Assembly: GCF_037975215.1 (NCBI RefSeq)
Contig: NZ_CP150239.1
Span: forward strand, 2,022,001-2,086,000
Length of the DNA stretch: 64,000 nucleotides
Source of the DNA: Solibacillus sp. FSL R5-0449
Lineage (GTDB): Bacteria; Bacillota; Bacilli; Bacillales_A; Planococcaceae
Direction of reading: 5' to 3'
Shown piece after piece: positions 54,517 to 63,134 of this stretch (position 1 is its first letter; the number at the start of each line of letters is the position of its first letter). A program made the translations under genes and the position numbers. Below the pieces are notes generated by a model. That model did no database searches. It had not been told where the DNA came from and saw nothing but the letters and a program-made list of their open reading frames with translations.

Positions 54517-55998
54517 TTATTGACGTTTCGTAATTTCAGACAATTCGCTTTGTAATTGCTGAAGTTCATTACTCGCATCTGCAATCGATTTCATCATGAC
54601 ATGCTCTTCATGTATTGAGCTCGCGATTTCTTCAGTCATTGCGGCATTTTCTTCAGAAATTGCGGACAGATTTTCAATTTGATTCATTACTTCTTCAACA
54701 AGTTCGTTCGTATGCGTAATGGTCGACATGTTTTGGTGAAGCTTTCCTTGAATACCATTGAATGATTGCTTAATTCCATCAAATGAACCGGTAATTTCAT
54801 TCAATGTGCCAACACTAGAATGGACTGCTTCTTTTCCTTCATATGCTTTTAACTGGGCAGTTGTTGCTCGTTCAAGCAGCTGCTGTGTAACAACAGTAAT
54901 ACTCGTTGCGATATTCGCACTCTCTTCCGCCAGTTTTTTTACTTCTTCTGCAACAACGGCAAACCCTTTCCCGTGCTCCCCTGCTCTAGCCGCTTCAATT
55001 GAAGCATTTAAGGACAGCAAATTCGTCTGATCGGCAATGGCTTTAATACCATTTAACAGGTTATTTACATTTGCAAGGCTCTCTTGCATATTATCAATCG
55101 TCGTAGTCGTTAAATCGATTGAATCACTTAATGTTGACATATCAGCTGTCACATCATGTACCTGCTTCCAGCTCTGTTCAATCGCTTCCTGCACTTTATC
55201 CGAATCCTGTACAGTCGATTCAGAGGACTCTTTCGTTTTCATCATATTATCATGTGATAAAATCATTTGTTCATTAATCTGCTGGATCATCTCAGCTTCA
55301 TTATGAATGGCTGCTGCCATTTGATTCGATGACTGTAATATCGTTTCGCTCGCAATATTCAATGTACCGACATTATCATTTACATGGGTAATGCTAGATG
55401 CAAGCTGGTTTGAACCTTCCTCAATTTTATTTAAAATCGATGATAAATTTTCCAACAGTTCTTTCGCTTCCCGCTCTTTTTCCTGGGCATCCTTTATTAA
55501 TTTGTTGCCCCATTGTGTCAATCGGTATAGCAAAAAGTTACAGCCTGTCATACTTATAAAAATCGTAATAAATACCGGGAGACTTGCATTAACCCCTAAT
55601 AAATTTTCCGGTACTGCTATGTATAATAAAATATAAAAAATACTGGCGATCACTAAAAATATCTTGATCATCCGTTCATTAAAATACATTGCACACATAA
55701 TAAATGTTACAAGCAGCATGTAATGTTTATTGATAGAATATCCATCCAGGTAAAATAATAAAAATACGACAAATGCCGGTATTAATACAAAAATTAAACC
55801 TTTGGCGAAGTTGGATATATTCAGGAAATAATTGGCTGTCGATAATAAGATGACACCCCCTCCTGCAATCACATAAGGGATCGAATTACTAAACCCATTA
55901 GCAATAACAAGCGGTGATACAATTAAAATTGCCAATACTATTGTAATAATTAGATTGAGTTGATGAATCCAATTAACTTTTCCGTTGCGTTTCTTCAA
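54517..55998 (-). CDS. Methyl-accepting chemotaxis protein with a multi-helix membrane sensor
   Basis: A 493-residue chemoreceptor. The N-terminus (about 1-165) has six membrane helices with short loops and no large extracellular ligand domain; there is no clear HAMP domain. A helical signalling domain (about 170-490) follows, with the CheA/CheW-contact tip [20 protein letters not shown] and [16 protein letters not shown], both fully canonical. Such receptors may sense membrane, redox or proton-motive changes. It is monocistronic; the gene ends just before a shared terminator. Confidence 0.92.
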   Translation of the reverse strand: MKKRNGKVNWIHQLNLIITIVLAILIVSPLVIANGFSNSIPYVIAGGGVILLSTANYFLNISNFAKGLIFVLIPAFVVFLLFYLDGYSINKHYMLLVTFIMCAMYFNERMIKIFLVIASIFYILLYIAVPENLLGVNASLPVFITIFISMTGCNFLLYRLTQWGNKLIKDAQEKEREAKELLENLSSILNKIEEGSNQLASSITHVNDNVGTLNIASETILQSSNQMAAAIHNEAEMIQQINEQMILSHDNMMKTKESSESTVQDSDKVQEAIEQSWKQVHDVTADMSTLSDSIDLTTTTIDNMQESLANVNNLLNGIKAIADQTNLLSLNASIEAARAGEHGKGFAVVAEEVKKLAEESANIATSITVVTQQLLERATTAQLKAYEGKEAVHSSVGTLNEITGSFDGIKQSFNGIQGKLHQNMSTITHTNELVEEVMNQIENLSAISEENAAMTEEIASSIHEEHVMMKSIADASNELQQLQSELSEITKRQ

Positions 55999-56110
55999 GC
56001 TGTCTTCCTCCTAGGAACAATTGATTATTTCCATAATAGTTTATAGGTATATATTACAACCCTTTTTTATACAATACAATGGACTTTTGTATAGAGAAGG
56101 GGAAATTTTC

Positions 56111-56139
56111 AAAAAAAGAAGCTCACGTTTATCGTGAGC
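56111..56139 (-). terminator. Terminator after kynB
   Basis: On the minus strand GCTCACG and CGTGAGC form a seven-pair stem with an ATAAA loop, followed by TTCTTTTTTTG. It lies about 21 bases after the kynB stop and closes the kyn operon. Confidence 0.8.
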
Positions 56140-56160
56140 GTCTTTCATTATTCTGCTTTA

Positions 56161-56778
56161 TCAACTTTTTTTACGAACGACCGCACGTACAGGTGCACCG
56201 TCAGCACCTGCAATTTTTAGCGGTAGTGCGATCAGTTCATAAAGACCTTGCTGAACATGCCTTAAATCGAGCCCTTCTAGTATATGAATGCCATGTTCAT
56301 ATAACTTGTGATGTGCCAATACTTCCTTGCTGTCCAGCGGGTCAACGGAAGGATTGTCAATACCAAGCAATATTACACCGCGCTCCTTTAAAAATGGCGC
56401 GATATCCGGATGAATGACTGGAATGGTTTCCGGAAATGTTTCACTAAGTTGCTCTACTGTTTTAAGTAGCACACGCTTTACACTATGGAAATCAATCGAT
56501 GCGAGCGATTGAGCTGAAATTACTTCATGCCCAATACAATCCGCGATCACGCAGTCACCGATATAAACATTTACATCCAATTGCTCGATTGTCTCAGCTT
56601 CACTGTTAAAATGAAACGGTGCATCTGCATGTGTCCCCGTATGCAGCGAAGTCGTGACCCGCCCGATATTGACCGAGCCCGTCTGTTGTTTCGAAATCCC
56701 GACTTCAAAAGAAAACGGTGTATCCCCCGGCCAGTTTGGCATCCCGTTTTTCATCGTTTGTGTAATATCAATCCACAT
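56161..56778 (-). CDS. kynB: Kynurenine formamidase
   Basis: This enzyme hydrolyses N-formylkynurenine to kynurenine, the second step of tryptophan degradation. The 205-residue protein belongs to the metal-dependent cyclase family. It begins MWIDITQTMKNGMPNWPGD, and the zinc motif is SLHTGTHADAPFHF (two His and Asp). A second motif is ILEGLDLRHVQQG-like GIHILEGLDLRHV. It lies ten bases downstream of the transporter gene and is the last gene of the kynU-kynA-transporter-kynB unit. Confidence 0.94.
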   Translation of the reverse strand: MWIDITQTMKNGMPNWPGDTPFSFEVGISKQQTGSVNIGRVTTSLHTGTHADAPFHFNSEAETIEQLDVNVYIGDCVIADCIGHEVISAQSLASIDFHSVKRVLLKTVEQLSETFPETIPVIHPDIAPFLKERGVILLGIDNPSVDPLDSKEVLAHHKLYEHGIHILEGLDLRHVQQGLYELIALPLKIAGADGAPVRAVVRKKS

Positions 56779-56788
56779 GGCTCCACCC

Positions 56789-58135
56789 CTAATATTGAAT
56801 GACTAAATATGCTAAGACTACGACAATGACTGTCGGTACAACAAAGGTCATTAAAAAGCGATATGTTTTGTAAAAGCCTTCACCTAGTTTACTTCCTTGC
56901 AACAGTTCGCTTTTCACGAGGTTTTTATCCATAATATGCATGATGAAAACCGCGATAAGCAAGTTGCCGACTGGTAAAATAATATTTGACACTACAAAGT
57001 CGGTGAAATCAAAAATATTGCGTCCAAAAATTGAAACATCACCTAATGTACTGTACGTTAATGTCGAAGGAATCGATGCGATAAATACAAAGATACCAAT
57101 GATGACTGTAATTTTTGCGCGGCTGATTTTCCATTTTTCTATAATGGCAGCAACGATAATTTCATACATACTAAACGAAGAAGTTAATGTTGCAAATAAA
57201 AACAGAATTAAAAACAGCGCTAAAAACAGTTCACCAAACGGCATTTGTGAAAACGCTGCAGGCAATACCATGAACAATAATGATGGTCCGCTCGCCACTT
57301 CCATATCAAAGGCAAAGACAACCGGGAAGATCGCCAGTCCCGCCAAGAACGATACGAAAATGCTCAATCCTACAACAGAACCCGCTGAATTCGGTAAGCT
57401 CACATCTTTCTTTAAATAAGAACTATATGTAACTAAACATGAGAATCCAACAGCCAGTGCAAAAAATGATTGCCCTAACGCATATAAAATTGATTCACCG
57501 GTAATGTTCGAAAAATCCGGATACAGGAAGAACTTGATTCCTTCCATTGCTCCGTCCAATGTTACGGCTCTTACTACTAAAATAAAGAACATGATAAACA
57601 GTAACGGCATCATGAATTTATTTGCTTTTTCAATCCCGTTTTGAACACCAAGCGCAATGATCACAACATTCGCCAATGTAAACAAACCTAAACCGAGTAA
57701 AGCAATCCAAGGTGTGCCTGTTACTTGTCCGAAAAATGCTCCTGGATCCACAGTTGGCGCAATAACTTCGCCCACAACCGAAACCCCGCTGTAAACAAAA
57801 ATCCAGCCGCCGACTACACTGTAAAACGATAATAATAAGAAACAGCCAATAATGCCGAGCTTGCCGATCCAAGCCCATGCCTTCGTATTCGGCGCCAATA
57901 CTTTATAGGCAGTAACCGCCTCTTTCTGTGTGGCACGCCCGATAATATATTCCGATAAAAGCATTGGCAGCCCGATAATTAATGTCAGCAGCACAAAAAT
58001 CAGGAAGAATGCGCCGCCTCCACTTTGACCGGCTACATAAGGCATTTTCCATATTGCCCCAAGCCCAATCGCTGCGCCCGCTGACGCTAATACAAATCCT
58101 AACTTACTTGACCACTGTCCTTTACTCTTCTCCAT
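56789..58135 (-). CDS. Sodium-dependent NSS family transporter
   Basis: A neurotransmitter:sodium symporter of 448 residues from the ATG at 58135 (GGAG eight bases upstream). The N-terminal motif LGFVLASAGAAIGLGAIWKM gives the sodium site and unwound TM1; GQSGGGAFFLIFVLLTLIIG follows. About 11 or 12 helices are predicted. Bacterial members such as TnaT transport tryptophan; placement inside the kyn operon suggests tryptophan or kynurenine as the substrate. The gene starts after a structured repeat that separates it from kynA. Confidence 0.9.
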   Translation of the reverse strand: MEKSKGQWSSKLGFVLASAGAAIGLGAIWKMPYVAGQSGGGAFFLIFVLLTLIIGLPMLLSEYIIGRATQKEAVTAYKVLAPNTKAWAWIGKLGIIGCFLLLSFYSVVGGWIFVYSGVSVVGEVIAPTVDPGAFFGQVTGTPWIALLGLGLFTLANVVIIALGVQNGIEKANKFMMPLLFIMFFILVVRAVTLDGAMEGIKFFLYPDFSNITGESILYALGQSFFALAVGFSCLVTYSSYLKKDVSLPNSAGSVVGLSIFVSFLAGLAIFPVVFAFDMEVASGPSLLFMVLPAAFSQMPFGELFLALFLILFLFATLTSSFSMYEIIVAAIIEKWKISRAKITVIIGIFVFIASIPSTLTYSTLGDVSIFGRNIFDFTDFVVSNIILPVGNLLIAVFIMHIMDKNLVKSELLQGSKLGEGFYKTYRFLMTFVVPTVIVVVLAYLVIQY

Positions 58136-58170
58136 CTGTCTCACTCCACTCATCTGTCTAACCTAGCTAT

Positions 58171-58294
58171 CAATTCCGCCCTGCGGAATTGTGTCCAGAT
58201 TTTTTTGAGTTTACTCAAAAAGTTTCCTTAAAAAATCTGTGACATCTCCCAGAGGTATTATCTTGATTCAGCTGGAATGCTGAATCAAGATAAT
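58171..58294. repeat. Structured intergenic repeat, copy A
   Basis: This copy begins CAATTCCGCC, with a central stem TGTCCAGAT and ATCTGTGACA around a 30-base insert (itself hairpin-forming: TTTTTGAG/CTCAAAAA), followed by the block CAGAGGTATTATCTT. It ends in a 16-pair hairpin (58257-58272 with 58279-58294). It shares its flanking blocks with copy B at 63029-63107. It lies between kynA and the transporter, within the operon. Confidence 0.72.
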
Positions 58295-59145
58295 ACTGTC
58301 CGCAAATCCCAAAGTTCCGGGAAAAAGCGGTGATCGAGCACTTTTCGCAAATAATTGACCCCTGATGAGCCACCTGTGCCCACTTTAAAGCCAATAATGC
58401 GCTCGACCGTTTTCATATGACGGAAACGCCACTGCTGCAAGGAATCTTCAATATCGACAAGCTTTTCACCAAGCTGGTATAAATCCCAGTACGTATCGAT
58501 ATTTTCATAGACGGTTTTCCAAGCGGCGGCAACAGAATCGTCACCACTATATACTACCGAAAAATCACGGTTTAGCAAAGCTTCAGTTATTGGCAATCCT
58601 GCTTTTGCCAATGCCTGAATTGCCACATCATAAATACTTGGCGCATCATATGCCTCTTTCAGTACCGCTAAAGTGTCCGGTTCTTTTTCATAGATTTTTA
58701 GGATATAAGGCGTTTTATAGCCAAGTGCAAACTCGATCAGGCGATACTGATAGCTTTGGAATCCCGAAGCTTTCCCCAGTTCATCGCGAAACTGCAAATA
58801 TTCCGCCGGTGTCATCGTTGCCAACACGTCCCATGCCTGAATGATCTGCATTTGGATTTTCGATACACGGGCAAGCATTTTAAATGCAGGCTGCATTTCC
58901 CCTTTTTCAATTGCCTGTATTGCACCGCGCATCTCATGAATGATGAGCTTCATCCAAAGTTCACTCACTTGGTGAATAATAATAAACAGCATCTCATCAT
59001 GATGGTCGGAAAGACGGTTTTGGCTGTTTAAAAGGGGATCCAGGCTCAAATAATCGCTGTACGTCATATCTTCACGGAAATCCGTATGAATTCCCTTTTC
59101 ATCCTTAAGCTTGTGCTGCAAATCTGAAATTGATCGTTTATCCAC
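58285..59145 (-). CDS. kynA: Tryptophan 2,3-dioxygenase
   Basis: This heme enzyme opens the indole ring of tryptophan with oxygen to give N-formylkynurenine. The 286-residue protein matches bacterial TDO length. It contains [16 protein letters not shown], the distal-site [17 protein letters not shown], and the proximal heme ligand in [14 protein letters not shown], then [20 protein letters not shown]. The stop codon lies inside one arm of a 16-pair hairpin. It is 11 bases downstream of kynU. The following gene is the NSS transporter. Confidence 0.96.
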   Translation of the reverse strand: MDKRSISDLQHKLKDEKGIHTDFREDMTYSDYLSLDPLLNSQNRLSDHHDEMLFIIIHQVSELWMKLIIHEMRGAIQAIEKGEMQPAFKMLARVSKIQMQIIQAWDVLATMTPAEYLQFRDELGKASGFQSYQYRLIEFALGYKTPYILKIYEKEPDTLAVLKEAYDAPSIYDVAIQALAKAGLPITEALLNRDFSVVYSGDDSVAAAWKTVYENIDTYWDLYQLGEKLVDIEDSLQQWRFRHMKTVERIIGFKVGTGGSSGVNYLRKVLDHRFFPELWDLRTVLS

Positions 59146-59156
59146 TAAACCACCCC

Positions 59157-60416
59157 TTATGCAATGATGTCGCGTTTATTTTCGTATTTCTCATAAGTTT
59201 TGTTTGTGACAATGTCTTTTAAAATCTGCACTGACTGCCATACTTCCTCAAAGGAATTGTATAGCGCAACCGGTGCCAGGCGGATACCGTTCGGGGCACG
59301 GAAATCAGGCACAACCCCATATTCTTTTAATGTTTTACAAATTCTTGCCGCCTCGTCATGTACTAAAAACAGATGACCGCCACGTGTGTCATCAATCGGA
59401 TTACCGAATGTAAACGTATTTGGCATCTCCTGTTCAATACAATCCATCATAAATTGTGTTAAGGCAAGAGACTTTTCACGAACCGCTTCGATGCCTGCCT
59501 CTTCAAACAGCGACAGTGCGCCTTCAATCGGTGCCAGGCTCAATATATGGGGTGTACCGATCTGGTAAGCTCCTGCATGCGGTGCAGCAGTTATTGTTAC
59601 ATCTAAATCAAACTGTTTTTCCTTAGCTGAGCCAAACCAGCCGGCCAAACCAGGTGCTGTACCAAAGTGCTTTTCATGAACGAACAATCCTGCAACGGAA
59701 CCCGGACCACCGTTCAAATGCTTATAATTGCACCAAAAAGCAAAATCCGCGCCGATTTCATGAAGATGATGCGGAACAGAACCGATTGAATGGCATAGAT
59801 CAAATCCGACCAATATGCCACGTTCATGTGCTGCTTCCGTAATTGCCTGCAGATCCAATACTTGGCCACTGCGGTATAAGACAGCCGGCAGAACCGCAAC
59901 CGCCACATCCTCGGTCATCGCTTCGATGATGGCTTCTGTCGTAATTGTTTGCCCGTCTTCACTTTTTACGAGCTGCATACTGCTTTCCGGCAAATTGTGC
60001 AAAGCAATTTGACTGGCAATTGCATATAAGTCTGACGGGAAATTCAGTTCGTCTGCTAAAATTTTATAGCGTTCCGCAGTCGGTTTGAAAAACGTAGCCA
60101 ACAGCTGGTGCAAGTTTGTTGTTGTCGAACCCGTCAGCATTACTTCTTCACTATTGGCACCTATTAAAGGAGCGCACATCGCAGATAGCTTCTCCGAGAA
60201 ATAAAACCAAGGATGCTCCCCATTTGTCCAACCATCGATCCCGTAATCTTTCCACGAGTTAAGCAGTGTATGCACCGACTGTTCTGCACGCTTAGACAGC
60301 AAACCGAGCGAATTGCCGTCCAAGTATATTTGTCCCTCTTTTTTATAAAATTCATCTGCATACTTCTGCAGACCATCCAATTCATCGAGTTGTTTTGCTC
60401 TTTCCAACGTCGTCAT
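59157..60416 (-). CDS. kynU: Kynureninase
   Basis: This PLP enzyme cleaves kynurenine to anthranilate and alanine. The 419-residue protein begins [20 protein letters not shown]. The PLP-binding lysine lies in [17 protein letters not shown], and the phosphate-binding region is [38 protein letters not shown] at the end is typical. AAGGGGTGG precedes the ATG. It is the first gene of kynU-kynA-transporter-kynB. Its upstream region begins right after an intrinsic terminator at 60488. Confidence 0.96.
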   Translation of the reverse strand: MTTLERAKQLDELDGLQKYADEFYKKEGQIYLDGNSLGLLSKRAEQSVHTLLNSWKDYGIDGWTNGEHPWFYFSEKLSAMCAPLIGANSEEVMLTGSTTTNLHQLLATFFKPTAERYKILADELNFPSDLYAIASQIALHNLPESSMQLVKSEDGQTITTEAIIEAMTEDVAVAVLPAVLYRSGQVLDLQAITEAAHERGILVGFDLCHSIGSVPHHLHEIGADFAFWCNYKHLNGGPGSVAGLFVHEKHFGTAPGLAGWFGSAKEKQFDLDVTITAAPHAGAYQIGTPHILSLAPIEGALSLFEEAGIEAVREKSLALTQFMMDCIEQEMPNTFTFGNPIDDTRGGHLFLVHDEAARICKTLKEYGVVPDFRAPNGIRLAPVALYNSFEEVWQSVQILKDIVTNKTYEKYENKRDIIA

Positions 60417-60487
60417 GCTTCCACCCCTTCTAGTAACTTATTAATATCGTACGGGGGATAGCAGCGGTTGTCAAAGTATTCTGTATA

Positions 60488-60522
60488 TAAAAAAAGCTTA
60501 CCTTTCGTAATAAGGTAAGCTA
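60488..60522 (-). terminator. Terminator after the anti-sigma factor gene
   Basis: On the minus strand AGCTTACCTT and AAGGTAAGCT form a ten-pair stem with a seven-base loop and a T-run of seven. It lies six bases after the stop at 60529 and upstream of kynU. Confidence 0.88.
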
Positions 60523-60528
60523 TAGAAA

Positions 60529-61410
60529 TCATCCCCATAATAATCCGTACATTATTATTAAGAAAAATAATTTACTTATTATAAATTGCACCATTCGCCA
60601 CTTATTCTTTCCGTATTTTGCTTCTAAAAGAATATTTATCAGTGCTGACAACAATAAAAATGCGATCAACTGAAACAAATGGAGTTGAGGAACCGAAACA
60701 AACAAAACAAGAATTAAAAAAGTAAAAATCTCCACTACACTTTGCCAATATGTAGAATGTGTCGGTAGATGGCGTTTCGGATCTTCAGGGTCCCTCAGCT
60801 TTTTGCTCACCCGATTCATTGCCAAAATCAATAGAATAAAAACTACTACATTAATGATGGAAGAAATTTTACCGTCAGCCGGTTCATGTAATTCGATCAT
60901 TCCACGCAAAGTTTGATCCTCTAATAGATATCTCTGACCTGTCCCTATCTCCCGGTAATACGTTGCTTCGCTTCCATGGTATTCTTGGAGGCGCATGACC
61001 GTGCTATCTTCAAACTCCAATCGATAGCTTTTATCAATAGAGGGTTCTTCTATAATAATGTCGGTTTTCTGTAGCTGTTCCAATAAAGTTTCCACCGCTA
61101 TTAAGGTTTCTTCACTTTTTACTTTTTTAACACCTGCCTGCAGTGTGGATTTGGGATCCCCTTCCCAATCCATATAATAAACGGCTTGCAATGCACTGCT
61201 ATCCAAATTCTCAGAAGTCGTTTGCTGATTTTGTGGAAATGTACCGACTAAAAATAGCGTGATGCATGCAATGGCAATCATTACGGCCGGGATTTGCCAA
61301 TGAAAAGGTTTTGAATTGAGGCGCTGCTGAATTTTATTGAAGTCCTCCTCTTTTTTCTCCGAATCGACTTGAATCTTTTTGAGCTGACTTAATTTTTCTT
61401 CTTCAAACAT
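60529..61410 (-). CDS. Putative membrane anti-sigma factor
   Basis: A 293-residue protein encoded with, and overlapping by eight bases, the ECF sigma gene at 61403. The N-terminal 35 residues are charged and could hold the sigma-binding part (MFEEEKLSQLKKIQVDSEKK). A first helix (about 37-56) is followed by an extracytoplasmic domain of about 125 residues and four closely packed C-terminal helices (about 185-290). It has no ZAS zinc motif, so the anti-sigma role is inferred from position and topology only. The four-helix tail is unusual for Rsi-type proteins. Confidence 0.65.
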   Translation of the reverse strand: MFEEEKLSQLKKIQVDSEKKEEDFNKIQQRLNSKPFHWQIPAVMIAIACITLFLVGTFPQNQQTTSENLDSSALQAVYYMDWEGDPKSTLQAGVKKVKSEETLIAVETLLEQLQKTDIIIEEPSIDKSYRLEFEDSTVMRLQEYHGSEATYYREIGTGQRYLLEDQTLRGMIELHEPADGKISSIINVVVFILLILAMNRVSKKLRDPEDPKRHLPTHSTYWQSVVEIFTFLILVLFVSVPQLHLFQLIAFLLLSALINILLEAKYGKNKWRMVQFIISKLFFLIIMYGLLWG

Positions 61411-61879
61411 CCTCTTCCCCTCCTAACAGTTCCCGTAATGCTTTTAAACCGCGTGCTGTATTATTTTTCACTTTCACTTCACTGCAGTTTAAGATCATTG
61501 CCGTCTCTTTTACCGAATACTCTTCTATGTAGCGCAGCACGATTACTTCACGGTAATTCCATTTAATTTGCTGGAGGGCGTCATACAGTTTTTCATTTTC
61601 CGCATTTCGCTCGACAACTACTTCCGGCAAATCTGCCACTGCTACCGGCTCGGTTTTCAACTGAAAAAAACCAATAATCTTTTTTCTTCGAAAATGGTCA
61701 TATACAAGGTTTCTGGCAATTTTTAATAAATAAGTCCGTTCATGTTCGGTATAATTTTTTTGATAAAAACGGTAAAAAGTTTCTTGCAGTAAATCATGTG
61801 TTGATTCTGTATCATTCGTTAAATAGCGTATATATTTATAAACAGCGTCGTAATGCATATCAAAAACTTCGCGTCTCAA
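61403..61879 (-). CDS. ECF-type RNA polymerase sigma factor
   Basis: A 158-residue sigma factor with regions 2 and 4 only. Region 2 includes MHYDAVYKYIRYLTNDTEST and HDLLQETFYRFYQ, and region 4 includes QIKWNYREVIVLRYIEEYSV followed by LNCSEVKVKNNTARGLKALR. The TTG start at 61879 has GGGGGG eight bases upstream; an ATG eight codons later is an alternative. A CGTC-type -10 is present upstream (near 61907) with a poor -35, so autoregulation is only a possibility. It is coupled to the membrane protein gene that follows. Confidence 0.88.
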   Translation of the reverse strand: MRREVFDMHYDAVYKYIRYLTNDTESTHDLLQETFYRFYQKNYTEHERTYLLKIARNLVYDHFRRKKIIGFFQLKTEPVAVADLPEVVVERNAENEKLYDALQQIKWNYREVIVLRYIEEYSVKETAMILNCSEVKVKNNTARGLKALRELLGGEEDV

Positions 61880-61938
61880 CCTTACAGCCCCCCTTCTACC
61901 TTAAAGACGATCGAGCGATTATTTGGAATCACTTTGAC

Positions 61939-61975
61939 AAAAAAAACCCGGACAAATTTTTTCTTTGCCCAGGTT
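61939..61975 (-). terminator. Terminator after the small basic protein gene
   Basis: On the minus strand AACCTGGGCAAA pairs with TTTGTCCGGGTT, with G-T pairs, around a seven-base loop and is followed by eight T. It lies eight bases after the stop at 61983. Confidence 0.82.
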
Positions 61976-61982
61976 CTCATCA

Positions 61983-62165
61983 TTACACACCCATTTTACG
62001 ACGGGTATTGCTCGTTTTCTTTGTTTGTTGGCTTTTCATCTTTTTCGTTGATGTATCACCTTTTAAATTCCCTTTGTTGCCGGCTGCATTGTTTTTCTTC
62101 GCTTCCAGCTGTTGCTTCACTAATTCCTGCAGGCTTAATTTCTTTTTTTCATTTTGTTCAGACAT
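61983..62165 (-). CDS. Small basic hypothetical protein
   Basis: A 60-residue, Lys- and Gln-rich protein (MSEQNEKKKLSLQELVKQQL and a tail TSNTRRKMGV). Residues 8-25 can form an amphipathic helix; the rest looks disordered and very basic (predicted high pI). GAGGAGGT six bases before the ATG is an excellent ribosome binding site and a terminator follows, so it is a real monocistronic gene. Nucleic-acid binding is a plausible guess from charge only. I recognise no family. Confidence 0.68.
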   Translation of the reverse strand: MSEQNEKKKLSLQELVKQQLEAKKNNAAGNKGNLKGDTSTKKMKSQQTKKTSNTRRKMGV

Positions 62166-62248
62166 ATTCAGACCTCCTCATCAATCTACTTTTCTAAGTA
62201 TAATCCGATGCCGCTGCATTTGTAAAAGAAATGTGTAAATTACAGCAT

Positions 62249-62291
62249 AAAAAAACATTCTGAAACTTTCAATCGCTCCAAAATGTTTTTT
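62249..62291 (-). terminator. Terminator after the orphan response regulator gene
   Basis: On the minus strand AAAAAACATTTTG pairs with CAGAATGTTTTTT with mismatches near the loop; the stem end provides a T-run. It lies just after the stop at 62295. Confidence 0.7.
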
Positions 62292-62294
62292 CAT

Positions 62295-63005
62295 TTATGA
62301 ACTGTACGTCACTTCCTGTGATGAAAGATTAAAATAATAGCCTAACCCACTTTTAGTTTTAATCCACTTCGGTGCACTTGGTTCTTCTTCTATCTTTTCA
62401 CGGAGCCTGCGTATATGTACATCGACTGTACGGCGATCCCCTTTTGTAAAGTCCAGTATATCAATAATTTCTTCACGGGATTTAATAGTGCCCGGCTGTT
62501 CCAGCAAATGAAGCAGCAATTTAAACTCGCGCTTTGTCAAAGGAATTTCTACTTCGTCTTTATATACTTTGAACATGATTAAATCAACACGAAACGGACC
62601 GATCAGCATTTGGGAAACACGCGCTTGCTGCTGTTGTTCTTTTTCGTAGCGTTTTAAATGAATCCGTAGGCGTGTCAGCATTTCCCGGAAGCCAAACGGT
62701 TTACGGATATACTCCGTCGCCCCCATTTCAAGCGCCAAAACAATATCCAACTCATCCGTACGCGCACTGATCATAATAATCGGAAAATCATACTTGAAGC
62801 GGACTTGACGGCAAATCTCGATTCCTTCCATATCCGGAAGCATCCAATCAAGCAGCATCGCATCCGGTTCGAATATAGGGATTGCAGCCAATGCCTCTTT
62901 ACCTGTCCGGACACTGTGGACTTCGTAGCTGTCCTTTACTAAATAAATTTGCAGTAAATTCACTAAATTTTCGTCATCTTCAACGACTAATATCTTTTTC
63001 GTCAT
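62295..63005 (-). CDS. OmpR/PhoB-family response regulator without an adjacent kinase
   Basis: A 236-residue response regulator from the ATG at 63005 (GGGGA seven bases upstream). The 25 codons before it belong to an intergenic repeat, not to the protein. Receiver residues are D10-D11, the phosphoacceptor D53 in AMLLDWMLPDMEG, and Lys in YIRKPFGFREMLT. The winged helix includes LTKREFKLLLHLLEQPG and RRTVDVHIRRLREKIEEE. It lies directly downstream of phoU and pstB on the same strand, so a phosphate link is possible, but no kinase gene is in view. Confidence 0.88.
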   Translation of the reverse strand: MTKKILVVEDDENLVNLLQIYLVKDSYEVHSVRTGKEALAAIPIFEPDAMLLDWMLPDMEGIEICRQVRFKYDFPIIMISARTDELDIVLALEMGATEYIRKPFGFREMLTRLRIHLKRYEKEQQQQARVSQMLIGPFRVDLIMFKVYKDEVEIPLTKREFKLLLHLLEQPGTIKSREEIIDILDFTKGDRRTVDVHIRRLREKIEEEPSAPKWIKTKSGLGYYFNLSSQEVTYSS

Positions 63006-63028
63006 GAATGATTCCCCGCTTCTCTCAT

Positions 63029-63107
63029 CAATTACGCCTCGGTATAACTGTGTCCAGATCCGTTTTGCGATCTGTGACATGCTCCAGAGGCATTAACTTC
63101 TTTCAGC
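63029..63107. repeat. Structured intergenic repeat, copy B
   Basis: This copy begins CAATTACGCC and carries TGTCCAGATC-CGTTTTGC-GATCTGTGACA, a six-pair stem (or more, with TGTC/GACA flanking) with an eight-base loop. It continues CCAGAGGCATTAACTT and ends TTTCAGC. GCCTC (63037-63041) can pair with GAGGC (63087-63091) as an outer stem. It lies between phoU and the response regulator gene. Confidence 0.7.
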
Positions 63108-63134
63108 AAGCCATGTGAAAACCCGATGGAAATC

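Noticed and set aside
56940-57419. Plus-strand frame of 159 codons opposite the NSS transporter
   Set aside because: Antisense shadow of a convincing transporter gene, with no domain and no translation signal.
63006-63080. N-terminal extension of the response regulator
   Set aside because: These codons lie in the structured repeat copy B; the receiver domain begins right after the ATG at 63005.
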